A DNA stretch of 34,234 nt, from positions 1-34,234 of the forward strand of contig JAEUHR010000024.1 in assembly GCA_016794425.1 (NCBI GenBank), in the 5' to 3' direction. The DNA is from Planctomycetota bacterium. GTDB taxonomy: Bacteria > Planctomycetota > UBA1135 > UBA2386. Below, in pieces: positions 8,600 to 17,019 of this stretch. Position 1 is the first letter of the stretch, and each line of letters opens with the position of its first letter. The notes below the pieces were generated by a model. That model saw only the letters and a list, made by a program, of their open reading frames with translations. It did not search any database and was not told the DNA's origin. The translations under genes were made by a program, and so were the position numbers.

Positions 8600-9568
8600 A
8601 TGACCGACACCTCGCCACGACTCTGCCCGACCTGTGCGGTCCAGGTGCCGCAGCGCACCGGCCGCTTCTGCCCGGCCTGCGGCAACGCCATGGACGCGGC
8701 GCCGCGGGCGCGCAACGCCGCGTCGACTGCGGCGCCGACTGCCGCGCCGACCGCGACCGTCGCGAACGCATCGGTCGCGGCAGCGATGGCTGCCGCACCG
8801 GCGGCTTCGCTCCTGTCCTCGACCACACCGACCGCGACCACGACGGCGACCGCGACGCTGCCCGGACTCGACCAGGTCGACGTCGCGCGGCCGGTTGCGT
8901 TCGCGGCGGGCGGGGCCTTGGCCGGCGCCCTGCTGTGGTCGCTGGTGATGTACGGGACCGGCATGGAGATCGGCTACGTCGCCTGGGCCGTCGGCGGCCT
9001 CGCCGGTGGCGCCGCCGTGCTCGGCGGGGGGCGCGGCACGACGACCGCGGTGCTGGCGGCGGCGATGGCGCTGCTCGGTATCGTCGGCGGCAAGTTCCTC
9101 GGCGCGCACTTCCTGGTCGAACAACAGATCGAACAGCTGGCCGCGCTGATGGACCGCCCGGGCTTCGAGCGCCTGCGCGCGATGGCCGCGGACCTGCCGG
9201 CGGCTCCCGGTGGCGAGACCGATGCCGATGCCGGCCTGCACGAGGTCGAGGATGCGCCCGACGCCGACCTGGCCGACGCCGCCGACGAGGCCGCTGGTGA
9301 GGCCGAGCCGGAAGCGGACGCCGAAGGCGCGACCGAGGAGCCGGCGGCGCCCGAAGATGCCGAAGCGGCGCGCCAGCTCGAGCGCCTGCGCGACCCGTCC
9401 TTCACCTACGAGCAATGGCGCGACGAACAGGTCGCCGCGCTGCGCGCGGAGATCTCGCTGGTGGACCTCGTCGGTGACAGCCTCGGCTTCGTCGACGTGA
9501 TCTTCGTGCTGCTCGGTCTGTCGACCGCGTTCGGCCTGGTGCGCCGCGCCACCGTGGCGGCAGCCTGA
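8600..9568 (+). CDS. Zinc-ribbon membrane protein of unknown function
   Basis: This 322-residue protein is a mosaic. A zinc ribbon comes first (CPTCAVQVPQRTGRFCPACG, residues 9-28), followed by an Ala/Thr/Ser-rich linker (30-85). Two or three hydrophobic helices come next (about 95-172). Then there is an acidic, low-complexity stretch full of Asp, Glu and Ala (about 205-265), a charged helix (ARQLERLRDPSFTYEQWRDEQVAALRAE, here split after RDPSF), and a final hydrophobic helix near 300-318. I recognise no named family. The front end resembles many bacterial double-Cys zinc-ribbon proteins placed ahead of membrane domains. It ends nine bases from the stop of the next, convergent gene, with no room for a separate terminator. 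Confidence 0.65.
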   Translation: MTDTSPRLCPTCAVQVPQRTGRFCPACGNAMDAAPRARNAASTAAPTAAPTATVANASVAAAMAAAPAASLLSSTTPTATTTATATLPGLDQVDVARPVAFAAGGALAGALLWSLVMYGTGMEIGYVAWAVGGLAGGAAVLGGGRGTTTAVLAAAMALLGIVGGKFLGAHFLVEQQIEQLAALMDRPGFERLRAMAADLPAAPGGETDADAGLHEVEDAPDADLADAADEAAGEAEPEADAEGATEEPAAPEDAEAARQLERLRDPSFTYEQWRDEQVAALRAEISLVDLVGDSLGFVDVIFVLLGLSTAFGLVRRATVAAA

Positions 9569-9578
9569 GCGCCGATCG

Positions 9579-10136
9579 TCAGGCCGACGCCGGCCACAAC
9601 CACGCGAACGTGCCGGCGGTCAGCAGCCCGTAGATCACGCCGTCGAGCGCGAACCGCAGCGTCGTGCCCCAGGTGACGCCCTTCCAGATCGAGTCGTGCA
9701 CGTTCGCGATCGCGTGCGCCAGCACCGCCACGGCGCCGGCGATGCGGAACACGCGCAGGTAGTCGGCCCCGGCCGGCAGCGCGAGGCCGGTCACGTAGGC
9801 GACGAACACACCGATCACGAGGCAGAACACGAACCACTGGCCCAGCGCCTTGCCCATGTTCATGCCGGACTGGATCACGATCGTGCCGATCGGGCCGCGC
9901 TGGAACTTGGCCTGCATCGCCGGCGAACCGCAGTCCTTCATCGAGGCCGCGTACGGGAACCGGTACTGTCCCGGTGGCACGGCGCCGCGCAGCGCGTCGA
10001 GCACGCGGTCCTCCTGCGGCATCTGGCCGTAGTCGTTCTTGTGGAGCGGCAGCGCCATGTGGATCACGGAGCTGGCCACGAACACGAACACCGCCGACAG
10101 CAGGATCGGCAGCCAGAGTGCGACGAGATCGACCAT
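9579..10136 (-). CDS. Conserved four-helix membrane protein of unknown function
   Basis: The 185-residue protein has an N-terminal helix (about 5-26), a conserved loop containing HMALPLHKNDYGQMPQEDRV, a 50-residue loop with FPYAASMKDCGSPAM, and three further helices (about 97-120, 127-147 and 163-183). It ends in the aromatic GTFAWLWP. I recall near-identical layouts in Acidobacteriota and Planctomycetota, always labelled hypothetical, so it is a conserved family with no assigned function. The His/Asp-containing loop after helix 1 could bind a metal or act on a lipid head group, but that is speculation. The ATG at 10136 is the best start; the longer frame extends into the neighbouring gene's promoter region. 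It is divergent from the GT9 gene with a 115-base gap. Confidence 0.7.
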   Translation of the reverse strand: MVDLVALWLPILLSAVFVFVASSVIHMALPLHKNDYGQMPQEDRVLDALRGAVPPGQYRFPYAASMKDCGSPAMQAKFQRGPIGTIVIQSGMNMGKALGQWFVFCLVIGVFVAYVTGLALPAGADYLRVFRIAGAVAVLAHAIANVHDSIWKGVTWGTTLRFALDGVIYGLLTAGTFAWLWPASA

Positions 10137-10251
10137 CGCGGCATTGGACGCCGCTGCCCCGACCGCGGGCAAGCGCGAACGCGCGCTGGGCCCGGTGGCG
10201 TCGGGCGGATACCGTCTCGCCCGCCTGGGCCGTTCGTGCCGATAGAGCTGC

Positions 10252-11394
10252 GTGACCGAGTTCGACCTCAAGACCGACTGCCGCCACGTGCGCTGGGACC
10301 GGCCGTGCGCGCCGCACAAGCGCCGCGGCAAGGTGTGCGCGAGCTGTGACGAGTACGACCCGATCCGCCACCGCGTGCTGATGGTCAAGCTGGCGGCGAC
10401 CGGCGACGTGCTGCGCACGACGGCGTTCCTGCGCGCGATCCACGCGACCTGGCCGCAGGCGAAGGTGACCTGGCTGACGCGGCGGTCGGCGGTCGGACTG
10501 TTCGACGGCAACCCGCTGGTCGACGAAGTGCTGGCGACCGACGACGCGGTGACCGCGGCGCGGCTTGCGACCGAGACGTTCGACGTCGTGTTGTGCCCCG
10601 ACGCCGATCCCGATGCGGCGGTGCTGGCGGCGATGGCCCACGCGAAGGAGCGGCGCGGCTACGTGCGCGACGCGCAGGGCCGCATCGTGCCGTTGAACGA
10701 AGGCGCCGCCGCGTGGCTGGCGATGGGCCTCAGCGACACGCAGAAGCGCGCCAACCGCGAGACCTACCAGAACCTCGTCGCCGACGTGCTCGGCCTCGAC
10801 CGCGCCCTGGTCACCGAGCCGATCCTCGAGCCGAGTGGCCTCGACCGCGCCGCCGCGCGCGCATTCGTGCAGGGGCTCGGCGCCGGCGGCACGCTGGTCG
10901 GCCTCAACACCGGCGCCGGCGGACGCTGGGCGTACAAGGTCTGGACCAAGGAGCACCAGCAGACGTTCGTGCGCCTGTGCCTCGACGCCGGTTGCGGTGT
11001 GCTGCTGCTCGGCGGCCCCGAGGAGGTCAACCGGCACCGCGAACTGCTGGCCCAGAACCAGGGCCGCGCCGTGTTCGACGGCGGCAACCACAACTCGTAC
11101 GGCCGTTTCGCGAGCCTGGTCGAACAGTGCCGCGTCGTGGTCACCAGCGACTCCTTGTGCGTGCACGTCGCCGCGGCGCGCAAGGTCCCGGCCGTGGTGC
11201 TGTTCGGCCCGACGTCGGCGGCCGAGATCGAACTCTACGGCCGCGGCACCAAGGTCGTGCCCGAAGCGCTCGATTGCCTGTGCTGCTACCTGCCGCGCTG
11301 CGACCGCGTGCCGCACTGCCAGGCGCTGATCGAGCCGGCCAGAGTCTGGGCGGCGGTGCAACCGTGGCTCGCAGCGGCGAACAGCCCGGCCTGA
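10252..11394 (+). CDS. Glycosyltransferase GT9 (heptosyltransferase-like) with Cys-rich ends
   Basis: The 380-residue protein begins at a GTG. It has the two GT-B Rossmann domains of GT9 enzymes, which add heptose or related sugars to lipopolysaccharide cores. Landmarks are VLMVKLAATGDVLRTTAFL, GLNTGAGGRWAYKVW and TSDSLCVHVAAARKVPAVVLFGP. Before the first domain there is a 40-residue segment with Cys10, Cys19, Cys29 and Cys32 plus His22, which could hold a metal. The C-terminus has a second cluster (CLCCYLPRCDRVPHC) that is common in this family. A later start near residue 42 would remove the first cluster, but the segment is well formed and no better start is visible. It is followed after 17 bases by a sugar kinase gene, so an operon through arfB is likely. 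The acceptor is unknown. Confidence 0.85.
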   Translation: MTEFDLKTDCRHVRWDRPCAPHKRRGKVCASCDEYDPIRHRVLMVKLAATGDVLRTTAFLRAIHATWPQAKVTWLTRRSAVGLFDGNPLVDEVLATDDAVTAARLATETFDVVLCPDADPDAAVLAAMAHAKERRGYVRDAQGRIVPLNEGAAAWLAMGLSDTQKRANRETYQNLVADVLGLDRALVTEPILEPSGLDRAAARAFVQGLGAGGTLVGLNTGAGGRWAYKVWTKEHQQTFVRLCLDAGCGVLLLGGPEEVNRHRELLAQNQGRAVFDGGNHNSYGRFASLVEQCRVVVTSDSLCVHVAAARKVPAVVLFGPTSAAEIELYGRGTKVVPEALDCLCCYLPRCDRVPHCQALIEPARVWAAVQPWLAAANSPA

Positions 11395-11411
11395 GCCGCT
11401 ACGCTGCCGGC

Positions 11412-12341
11412 GTGTTCCTCGGTCTCGATTGCGGTGGCACGCGGTGCCGCTACGAGTGGTGGCCGGCTGGTGCCGCCGCCGGCGGTGACGGTGCGGGGGC
11501 CCAGCCCGCGGTGCACGGCGTCGAGGCGACCGCGGAACGGCTCGCGGCGGTGCTGGGCACGGCGACGACGCAGCACCGACCCGCCGCGGCGGTCGTCGCG
11601 CTGGCCGGGGCCGGTGATCCGACGGTGGCCGCGGCGGTGGGGCAGGCGCTGCGCGCGCGCGGCGTCACCGTGCCGGTGGCGGTCGTCGGGGACGTGCTGG
11701 CCGCGGCGGCGGCCGGGCTCGCCGACGGGCCCGGTGTGCTGGTGTGGTCGGGCACCGGATCGTTCGCGGTCGCGCGCGGCGCCGACGGCACGCTGCACCG
11801 CGTCGGGGGCCGTGGCTACCTGCTGGGCGACCAGGGCAGTGGCTACGACCTCGTGCGCCGCGCCGCCGCGGCGGCATTGCTGGCGGTCGACGGGCTCGGA
11901 CCGGCGACTGCGTTGACCGAAGCGCTGACGCGGGCGTTTTCGGCGCCGGCGCCGGCGCGGCTCGGCGCCGTGCTGCAGGCGCTCGACAGTGGGCAGGTGG
12001 CAGCCCGCCTGCCGACCGTGCTGGCGATCGCGGCCGATGGCGATCCGATCGCAGCGGACGTGGTCGAGGCCGGCGTCGAGGGGCTCGTCATGCTCGCCTT
12101 CGCCGCGGCGCGCCTGGCCGGGCTCGATCCGCGCGACCTCGACGTCGCCGGCGGTGGCGGCGTGCTGCTCGGGTCGCCGGCGGTCGTCGACCTGCTGGGC
12201 CGACGGCTGCAGGCGGCCGGCGCGCGGCCGCTGCGGCAACTCGGCGAACGAGCGGCTGCCGCCGGCGCGGCGCGGCTCGCCCGCGACTGGCACGAACACC
12301 GTGAACCGAACCATGGCTGGGTGACCCGTGTCGCGCTCTGA
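11412..12341 (+). CDS. BadF/BadG-type ATPase, N-acetylglucosamine kinase-like
   Basis: The 309-residue protein starts at a GTG (FLGLDCGGTRCRY) and belongs to the actin-like ATPase fold of sugar kinases. The first phosphate loop is LDCGGT (residues 5-10). The second is VWSGTGSFAVA, followed by GRGYLLGDQGSGYDL, which is typical of GlcNAc kinase-like members. The adenosine motif is VAGGGGVLLGSP. It most likely phosphorylates an amino sugar such as N-acetylglucosamine, perhaps recycled from the cell wall; the exact substrate is an inference. BadF relatives that activate radical dehydratases carry Fe-S cysteines that are missing here. The gene overlaps the start of arfB by 14 bases and follows a GT9 gene by 17 bases, giving a three-gene cluster. 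Confidence 0.78.
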   Translation: MFLGLDCGGTRCRYEWWPAGAAAGGDGAGAQPAVHGVEATAERLAAVLGTATTQHRPAAAVVALAGAGDPTVAAAVGQALRARGVTVPVAVVGDVLAAAAAGLADGPGVLVWSGTGSFAVARGADGTLHRVGGRGYLLGDQGSGYDLVRRAAAAALLAVDGLGPATALTEALTRAFSAPAPARLGAVLQALDSGQVAARLPTVLAIAADGDPIAADVVEAGVEGLVMLAFAAARLAGLDPRDLDVAGGGGVLLGSPAVVDLLGRRLQAAGARPLRQLGERAAAAGAARLARDWHEHREPNHGWVTRVAL

Positions 12342-12762
12342 CCTCTGGCTGCCCGACGGCCGCATGCTGCCGAAGGGCTGCTTCCACGTGTCGTTCTCGC
12401 GCAGCGGCGGTGCCGGTGGCCAGCACGTCAACAAGACCGAGACCAAGGTCGACCTGCGGCTCGACCTGGCCGCCGCCGAGGCCGTGCTCGGTGCCGAAGA
12501 CACGGCACGGATCCGCACCGTGATGGCGCGCCGCCTGGACCAGGACGGCATGCTCTGCGTGACTGCCAGCGAGCACCGCAGCCAGTACCAGAACCTGCAG
12601 GCCGCGTTCGAACGCATGGCGAGCCTGATCGCGGCCGCGCTGGTGCGGCGGCGCAAGCGCATCGCCACCCGACCGACCCGCGGCAGCCAGCGCCGCCGGC
12701 TCGACGAGAAGCGCCACCGCGGCGACATCAAGCGCGACCGTCGGGGGCCGCCGACGGGCTGA
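12328..12762 (+). CDS. arfB: Alternative ribosome-rescue factor ArfB (GGQ peptidyl-tRNA hydrolase)
   Basis: The 144-residue protein rescues ribosomes stalled on mRNAs without a stop codon by hydrolysing the peptidyl-tRNA. The catalytic GGQ is at residues 30-32 within SGGAGGQHVNKTETKVDLR, which matches the release-factor signature. There is no codon-recognition domain, as expected for ArfB. The C-terminal tail is very basic (RPTRGSQRRRLDEKRHRGDIK), and in the E. coli protein that tail lies in the empty mRNA channel. The start is a GTG at 12328 that overlaps the kinase gene by 14 bases, so translation may be coupled. Length is normal (E. coli ArfB is 140 residues). Confidence 0.9.
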   Translation: MSRSDLWLPDGRMLPKGCFHVSFSRSGGAGGQHVNKTETKVDLRLDLAAAEAVLGAEDTARIRTVMARRLDQDGMLCVTASEHRSQYQNLQAAFERMASLIAAALVRRRKRIATRPTRGSQRRRLDEKRHRGDIKRDRRGPPTG

Positions 12763-12955
12763 TGGACGCCTTGGAGTCGGTGGCGTCGGTGGACCGTGGC
12801 GACCGGGCCGGCCCCCGAGGCGATCCGGCGCAACTGGCGGTGACGCCGAGGCTTGCCGGTGATCCACGCAAGTCATCAGTTCGGGTGTCAGGGGTGTTCT
12901 TCCCGAGTTGGCGGGTTCGTCGGGCCGCGTGGTCTTCGGCTTCGTGACCGCGACC

Positions 12956-13447
12956 ATGGTGGACCAGACCACGCCGTCGGAACGGTTGGTGCAGCGCCAC
13001 CTCGAACCGGTGCGGCGCTACCTCGTGTTCCTCGGCTGCCCAACCGACCAGCTCGCCGACCTCGTGCAGGACACGTTCCTGGCGGCGTTCGCGGCACGGG
13101 TACCCGACGACGAACGGGCTGCCGGCTGGTTGTGCACGGCGGCGCGGTTCCGGCTCGGCAAGCTGTGGCGGGCTCGGCGGCGCACGCCGGTCGACCTCGA
13201 GACCGCCGACGCTGCCTGGCCCGGGTTCGCGCGCGACGACGACGGGGACGGCTGGCTCGCGGCGCTGCGCGCCTGCGTCGAAGAGCTGCCGCCGCGCAGC
13301 CGCCAGGTCGTGCAGTGGCGCTACCACGACGCGCTGGGCCTCGCCGAGATCGCGCCGCGGCTCGGCCTGGCGACCGGTGGCGTCGAGACCCTGCTCGGTC
13401 GCGTCCGGCGCTGGTTGCGCGGCTGCGTCGAACGGAGGCTCACGTGA
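12956..13447 (+). CDS. ECF-like RNA polymerase sigma factor
   Basis: The 163-residue protein carries sigma region 2 (from LVQRHLEPVRRYLVFLGC to LVQDTFLAAFAA, with the QDTF motif of ECF factors). It also has a region 4 helix-turn-helix (LPPRSRQVVQWRYHDALGLAEIAPRLGLA). Region 3 is absent, as in ECF sigmas. It should direct RNA polymerase to a small regulon. The ATG at 12956 is preferred; GTG at 12944 would add four residues. The stop TGA overlaps the GTG start of the next gene (GTGA), a sign of translational coupling with its membrane partner. A 193-base gap upstream separates it from arfB and should contain its promoter, but I see no clear -35/-10 pair there. Confidence 0.85.
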   Translation: MVDQTTPSERLVQRHLEPVRRYLVFLGCPTDQLADLVQDTFLAAFAARVPDDERAAGWLCTAARFRLGKLWRARRRTPVDLETADAAWPGFARDDDGDGWLAALRACVEELPPRSRQVVQWRYHDALGLAEIAPRLGLATGGVETLLGRVRRWLRGCVERRLT

Positions 13448-14751
13448 ACGTCGACGACGTTCGCCTCGATGCCGCGTTGCGCGTGCTCGCGCTGCCACCC
13501 GACCCGGGCTTGCAGCAGCGTCTGGCGCTGGCCGCCGCCTCGCCCTCGGCGGCGCGGCCGCGCCGAGCAGGTGTTGCCGTCGGTGTCGCGCTGGCCGCCG
13601 CCGCGGTGGTGGTGCTGGTGCTGGTCGCGACCTGGCGCGCCGGTCCGACGTTCCGGTCGTGCGGACCGACCTGCGTGGAGTTGTCCAGCGGCACGCGTGA
13701 ACCCCTGCAGTTGCAGGTCGGCGCCGTGGCGCTGCGGGTCGACGGCGAAGTCCGCCTCGACTTCGGCAGTGGCAGTGTGCCGGCCGTGAGGAGCGAACCG
13801 ATGACCCGAGACCAGTTGGCGTCCTTCCTGGCGGCGCATGCCGCCGTGCCGATGTTCACGATCGCCGTGTTGGGCGGCAGCGCGGTGGTCGAGGCGCAGC
13901 AGCGCCTGGACCTGCGTGCGGGCCAGGTGCAGCAGGTGGCGCAACCCACGCCCGCGCCGCCGCCGTCGCCGGCGGATCTCGCGGCCGTGCGGACCCTGTG
14001 GCCGGCGGTCGCGGTGCTGTCCGACGCTGCCGCCGAACGATGCGCCGAGCTGGTGTTCCGGCTGCGCCTGCAGCCAGCGCTGTACGACGTCGTGCGCGCC
14101 GACCTGCAGCGCCTGGTCGCCGAACCGGACCTCGGCGACGAGGTGTTCGCGCGGGCAGTGCAGCTGTTGGTGTTCGATCCGGCGCCGGACAGCTACGCGC
14201 TGGCCGCGCGGCTCGTGGGTGGCCCGCGGGCGCTCGATCCGGACGCGCTGCTGCGGCTCAGCGAGCGTGGGCTGCTCGACGCGCGGCGTGCGCTGGTGCG
14301 CGCGATCGACGGTGGCGAAGCCGAGGACGGCGAGTGGTTCGCGATCGCGGCGCACCTCGCGGCGAACGCGAAGCCGCCGGCGCCGCGGCTGCAGCAGGTG
14401 CTGACGGCAGCCTACGAACACGAGAACGGCCTCGAGCCCGCCGTGCTGACGCGGGCCATGGTGGCGGCGCTCGGCCTGCAGGCGCTCGGCGACGAGGCGC
14501 CGCTGCGCGCTCTGTGGCGCGACCTCGCCGTCGCCGTCGATGCCGCGCTGGCCGGCGAGGCAATCGAGGATGCCGCCGCGATGGTCGCGATCGCCGACTG
14601 GCTGCGCACGCACGGCGTGCACGGCACCAGCGGCTCGTTGGCCTACCTGCGCGACGACTTCCTGGCGCAATTCGCGCAGCGCGAGGCCGAACGTACGCTG
14701 ACGGATGCCGCGCGCATCCGCGAACGGCTGGCGGCGATCCTGCCGAAGTGA
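13444..14751 (+). CDS. Membrane FecR-like partner of the sigma factor (putative anti-sigma)
   Basis: The 435-residue protein starts at a GTG inside the sigma stop. A short cytoplasmic segment (1-38) leads to one transmembrane helix (about 40-62, AGVAVGVALAAAAVVVLVLV). A beta-rich FecR-type region follows (about 70-165, ending LRAGQVQQVAQP). After a Pro-rich linker, the rest is an all-helical region of about 260 residues without a family I recognise (HEAT- or TPR-like helix pairs, poorly conserved). The cytoplasmic segment is too short for a typical zinc anti-sigma domain, so sigma inhibition may use an unusual contact. Position and overlap strongly suggest it senses an outer signal and controls the sigma factor. 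That is inference from context. Confidence 0.65.
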   Translation: MNVDDVRLDAALRVLALPPDPGLQQRLALAAASPSAARPRRAGVAVGVALAAAAVVVLVLVATWRAGPTFRSCGPTCVELSSGTREPLQLQVGAVALRVDGEVRLDFGSGSVPAVRSEPMTRDQLASFLAAHAAVPMFTIAVLGGSAVVEAQQRLDLRAGQVQQVAQPTPAPPPSPADLAAVRTLWPAVAVLSDAAAERCAELVFRLRLQPALYDVVRADLQRLVAEPDLGDEVFARAVQLLVFDPAPDSYALAARLVGGPRALDPDALLRLSERGLLDARRALVRAIDGGEAEDGEWFAIAAHLAANAKPPAPRLQQVLTAAYEHENGLEPAVLTRAMVAALGLQALGDEAPLRALWRDLAVAVDAALAGEAIEDAAAMVAIADWLRTHGVHGTSGSLAYLRDDFLAQFAQREAERTLTDAARIRERLAAILPK

Positions 14752-14754
14752 GGG

Positions 14755-14932
14755 CGCGTGCCGCGGCCCGCAGCGCCGCCCGCGAGTTCGCCGCGGGCCT
14801 CGAGCATGGCTACGCGTGCCGCGGCGCGCAGCGCCGCCCGCGAGTTCGCCGCGGGCCCGTGGCCAGGTCCTGCCCGCGGCATCGCCGCGGGCCTCGAGCA
14901 TGGCTACGCGTGCCGCGGCGCGCAGCGCCGCG
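14755..14932. repeat. Three imperfect GC-rich direct repeats between convergent genes
   Basis: Unit 1 is 14755-14812 (58 bases). Unit 2 is 14813-14906, the same sequence with about 36 extra bases inserted. Unit 3 is 14907-14932, truncated by the end of the glutamate dehydrogenase gene. Each unit starts CGCGTGCCGCGG and full units end CTCGAGCATGGCTA. The units contain hairpins: GCCCGCG...CGCGGGC in units 1 and 2, and a perfect nine-base stem GCCCGCGGC-ATC-GCCGCGGGC (14872-14892) in the insert of unit 2. The repeat fills the whole gap between two converging genes, so it could act as a two-way transcription stop or be a REP-like mobile repeat. The function is unknown. Confidence 0.75.
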
Positions 14933-16195
14933 TCACGCGTAAATGCCGCGCATGCGCGTCGTCTCGGCGACGCGGTTGACGCCCAGCATGTAGGCGGCGA
15001 TGCGGTTCGAGACCTGGAAGCGGCGCGCCATGTCGACCACGGCCGCGAAGGACTCGACCATGATGTGTTCCATGCGGTCCTCGACCTCCTTCTGGGTCCA
15101 GAAGAAGGCCATGCGGTCCTGCACCCACTCGAAGTAGCTGACCGTGACACCGCCGGCGTTCGCCAGGATGTCCGGGATCACGAACACGCCCTTCTGGTCG
15201 AGGATCTTGTCGGCGTTGGCCGTGCACGGTCCGTTCGCGCCTTCGGTGATCACCTTCGCCTTGATGTTGGCGGCGTTCTTGCTGGTGATCACGTTCTCGG
15301 TCGCGGCCGGCACCAGGATGTCGACCGGCAGTTCGAGGATCTCGGCGTTGCTGATGCGCGTGCCGCCGTCGAAGCCGTCCAGGCGGCGGTGCTTCTGCAG
15401 GTGGGCGCGGATCGCCTCGAGGTCCAGGCCGTTCTTGTTGTAGAGGCCGCCGTGCACGTCGCTGATCGCCAGCACCTTGACGCCGAGCGTCGCCAATTGC
15501 AGGGCCGAGATCAGGCCGACGTTGCCGGCGCCCTGCACCGCCGCCGTGCACTGCCGCGTGTCGAGGCCGAGGTGCTTGCAGGCTTCGCGCGTCACCAGCA
15601 TCACGCCGCGGCCGGTCGCCTCGACGCGGCCGAGCGAGCCGCCGAGGCTGATCGGCTTGCCGGTCACGATCGCCGGCAGATAGCTGCGCTGGTGCATCGA
15701 GTAGGTGTCCATCAGCCACGCCATGACCTGGCCGTCGGTGCCCATGTCGGGCGCGGGCACGTCGCGGTCGGGGCCGAGGATGTCCATGATTCCGGCGACG
15801 TAGCGGCGCGTGACGCGCTCGAGTTCGCCCTTCGACATCTTGAACGGGTCGCAGATCACGCCGCCCTTGCCACCGCCGAACGGCACGTTGACGACCGCGC
15901 ACTTCCAGGTCATCCAGGCCGCGAGCGCGCGCACTTCGTCGCGGTTGACGTTGCTCGCGTAGCGGATGCCGCCCTTGGCCGGCCCGCGCGAGGTCGAGTG
16001 CTGCACGCGGTAGCCCTCGAACACCTGCACCGAGCCGTCGTCCATGACGACCGGCAGGCTGATGGTGACTTCGCGTTCGCAGCTGCGCAGGATCGCGCGG
16101 ACGTTGGGTTCGAGGCCGAGCCGTTCGGCGGCCTGGTCGAACCGGGCCTGCATCGCTTCGAACGGGTTCTCTTCGCTGGGGACGTTTGCGTTCAT
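14933..16195 (-). CDS. gdhA: Glutamate dehydrogenase (Glu/Leu/Phe/Val dehydrogenase family)
   Basis: The 420-residue enzyme interconverts glutamate with 2-oxoglutarate and ammonium using NAD(P). The N-terminal catalytic domain has the substrate Lys110 in PFGGGKGGV and the loop [26 protein letters not shown] is the hexameric GDH signature. The cofactor domain has VQGAGNVGL (GxGxxG type). The beta2 end, [10 protein letters not shown], has an Asp, which favours NAD, though this is not decisive. Length and motifs fit the approximately 420-residue hexameric type II GDHs. Leucine dehydrogenases are shorter, so GDH is preferred. The ATG at 16195 is the natural start. The C-terminus is convergent with the FecR-like gene across the repeat array. 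Confidence 0.9.
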   Translation of the reverse strand: MNANVPSEENPFEAMQARFDQAAERLGLEPNVRAILRSCEREVTISLPVVMDDGSVQVFEGYRVQHSTSRGPAKGGIRYASNVNRDEVRALAAWMTWKCAVVNVPFGGGKGGVICDPFKMSKGELERVTRRYVAGIMDILGPDRDVPAPDMGTDGQVMAWLMDTYSMHQRSYLPAIVTGKPISLGGSLGRVEATGRGVMLVTREACKHLGLDTRQCTAAVQGAGNVGLISALQLATLGVKVLAISDVHGGLYNKNGLDLEAIRAHLQKHRRLDGFDGGTRISNAEILELPVDILVPAATENVITSKNAANIKAKVITEGANGPCTANADKILDQKGVFVIPDILANAGGVTVSYFEWVQDRMAFFWTQKEVEDRMEHIMVESFAAVVDMARRFQVSNRIAAYMLGVNRVAETTRMRGIYA

Positions 16196-16261
16196 GCCGG
16201 TGGGCGTTGGTGGCCGCGCGCTTGCGCGCCGATCGAGGGCCGGAGAACGTAACCGGCGGCC

Positions 16262-16993
16262 ATGGATGCCAGCAACAAGCCAGAGGCGCCCGACGGACCG
16301 CGCCTGCAGACGCTCGATGCGGCAGCCGCCGCGGCGGTGCGCGGCCTGTGGGCCGGAGCCGTCGGTCGCACGGTGCGTTGCGTGCCGCAGCGGCGCACGG
16401 TGGCGGTGCCGGTCGGCGATGCGTGGCTGTTCGGCAAGTGGCATCGCGGCTGCTTCCGGACCGCGGCGGCGGAGTGGCGCTGGCTGCACGTGCTGCCGCT
16501 GCTCGGGATCCGCACCGCCGAGCCGCTGGTGTGGCTCGGCACCAGGCGGCGCAACCTGCTGGTCACCGCCGGGGTGCCCGGCCGTGCGCTCGACGCCTGG
16601 GCCACGGCGGCGGTCGGCGGCGGTTGGTTCGCCGACGTGGTCGACTACGCGTGCCGCGAGGTGGCACCGTTCGTCCGGCGCCTGCACGACCACGGTCTCG
16701 TGGCGCGCGACCTCTACTGGAACCACCTGTGGTGCGACGACCCGCGCACGGCCGGAGCGCCGCTGCTGCTGGACGTCGCGCGCGTGCTGCGGCCGTGGGG
16801 GCTCTGGCGGCGCTGGGTGGTCAAGGACCTCGCCAGCCTGTGGGCGTCGGTGCCGGTGCCGGTGTCGACGTCGGTCGGGCTGCGCTTCCTGCGGGTCTAC
16901 CTCGGCGAGCCGCTGTTCCTGCACGCGCGCCTGGTGCGCGCAATCGCGGCGAAGGCGGCGCGGATCCGCGCCCACCGGCCGCGCTACGGCTGA
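16262..16993 (+). CDS. WaaP/Kdo kinase-like (lipopolysaccharide core kinase) protein
   Basis: The 243-residue protein has the small eukaryotic-kinase-like fold of WaaP/KdkA/InaA enzymes, which phosphorylate sugars in lipopolysaccharide cores. The catalytic loop reads [14 protein letters not shown], with Asp150 as the likely base and Asn154-His155 after it. The metal-binding Asp is Asp171 in [11 protein letters not shown], matching the IDLxR segment of WaaP. An upstream Lys ([10 protein letters not shown]) may be the ATP-binding lysine, and [21 protein letters not shown] is the typical helix plus hinge. It probably acts at the cytoplasmic face of the inner membrane on a glycolipid; the precise acceptor is unknown. 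It is divergent from gdhA (66-base gap) and convergent with the PEP-CTERM gene. Confidence 0.75.
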   Translation: MDASNKPEAPDGPRLQTLDAAAAAAVRGLWAGAVGRTVRCVPQRRTVAVPVGDAWLFGKWHRGCFRTAAAEWRWLHVLPLLGIRTAEPLVWLGTRRRNLLVTAGVPGRALDAWATAAVGGGWFADVVDYACREVAPFVRRLHDHGLVARDLYWNHLWCDDPRTAGAPLLLDVARVLRPWGLWRRWVVKDLASLWASVPVPVSTSVGLRFLRVYLGEPLFLHARLVRAIAAKAARIRAHRPRYG

Positions 16994-17019
16994 CCGCCGG
17001 CGGCTACGCCTGCCGGCGG
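16994..17019. terminator. Hairpin between convergent genes
   Basis: CCGCCGGC (16994-17001) pairs perfectly with GCCGGCGG (17012-17019) around a ten-base loop, immediately after the kinase stop. It overlaps the last codons of the opposite PEP-CTERM gene, so part of the symmetry may only reflect its Arg-rich tail. There is no T-run on either side. Confidence 0.35.

Noticed and set aside
12763..12955. Promoter for the sigma factor gene
   Set aside because: TTGCCG (about 12853) was considered as a -35, but no -10 with acceptable spacing was found, so it is not listed.
14755..14932. CRISPR array
   Set aside because: There are only three imperfect tandem copies with no unique spacers of regular length and no cas genes nearby.
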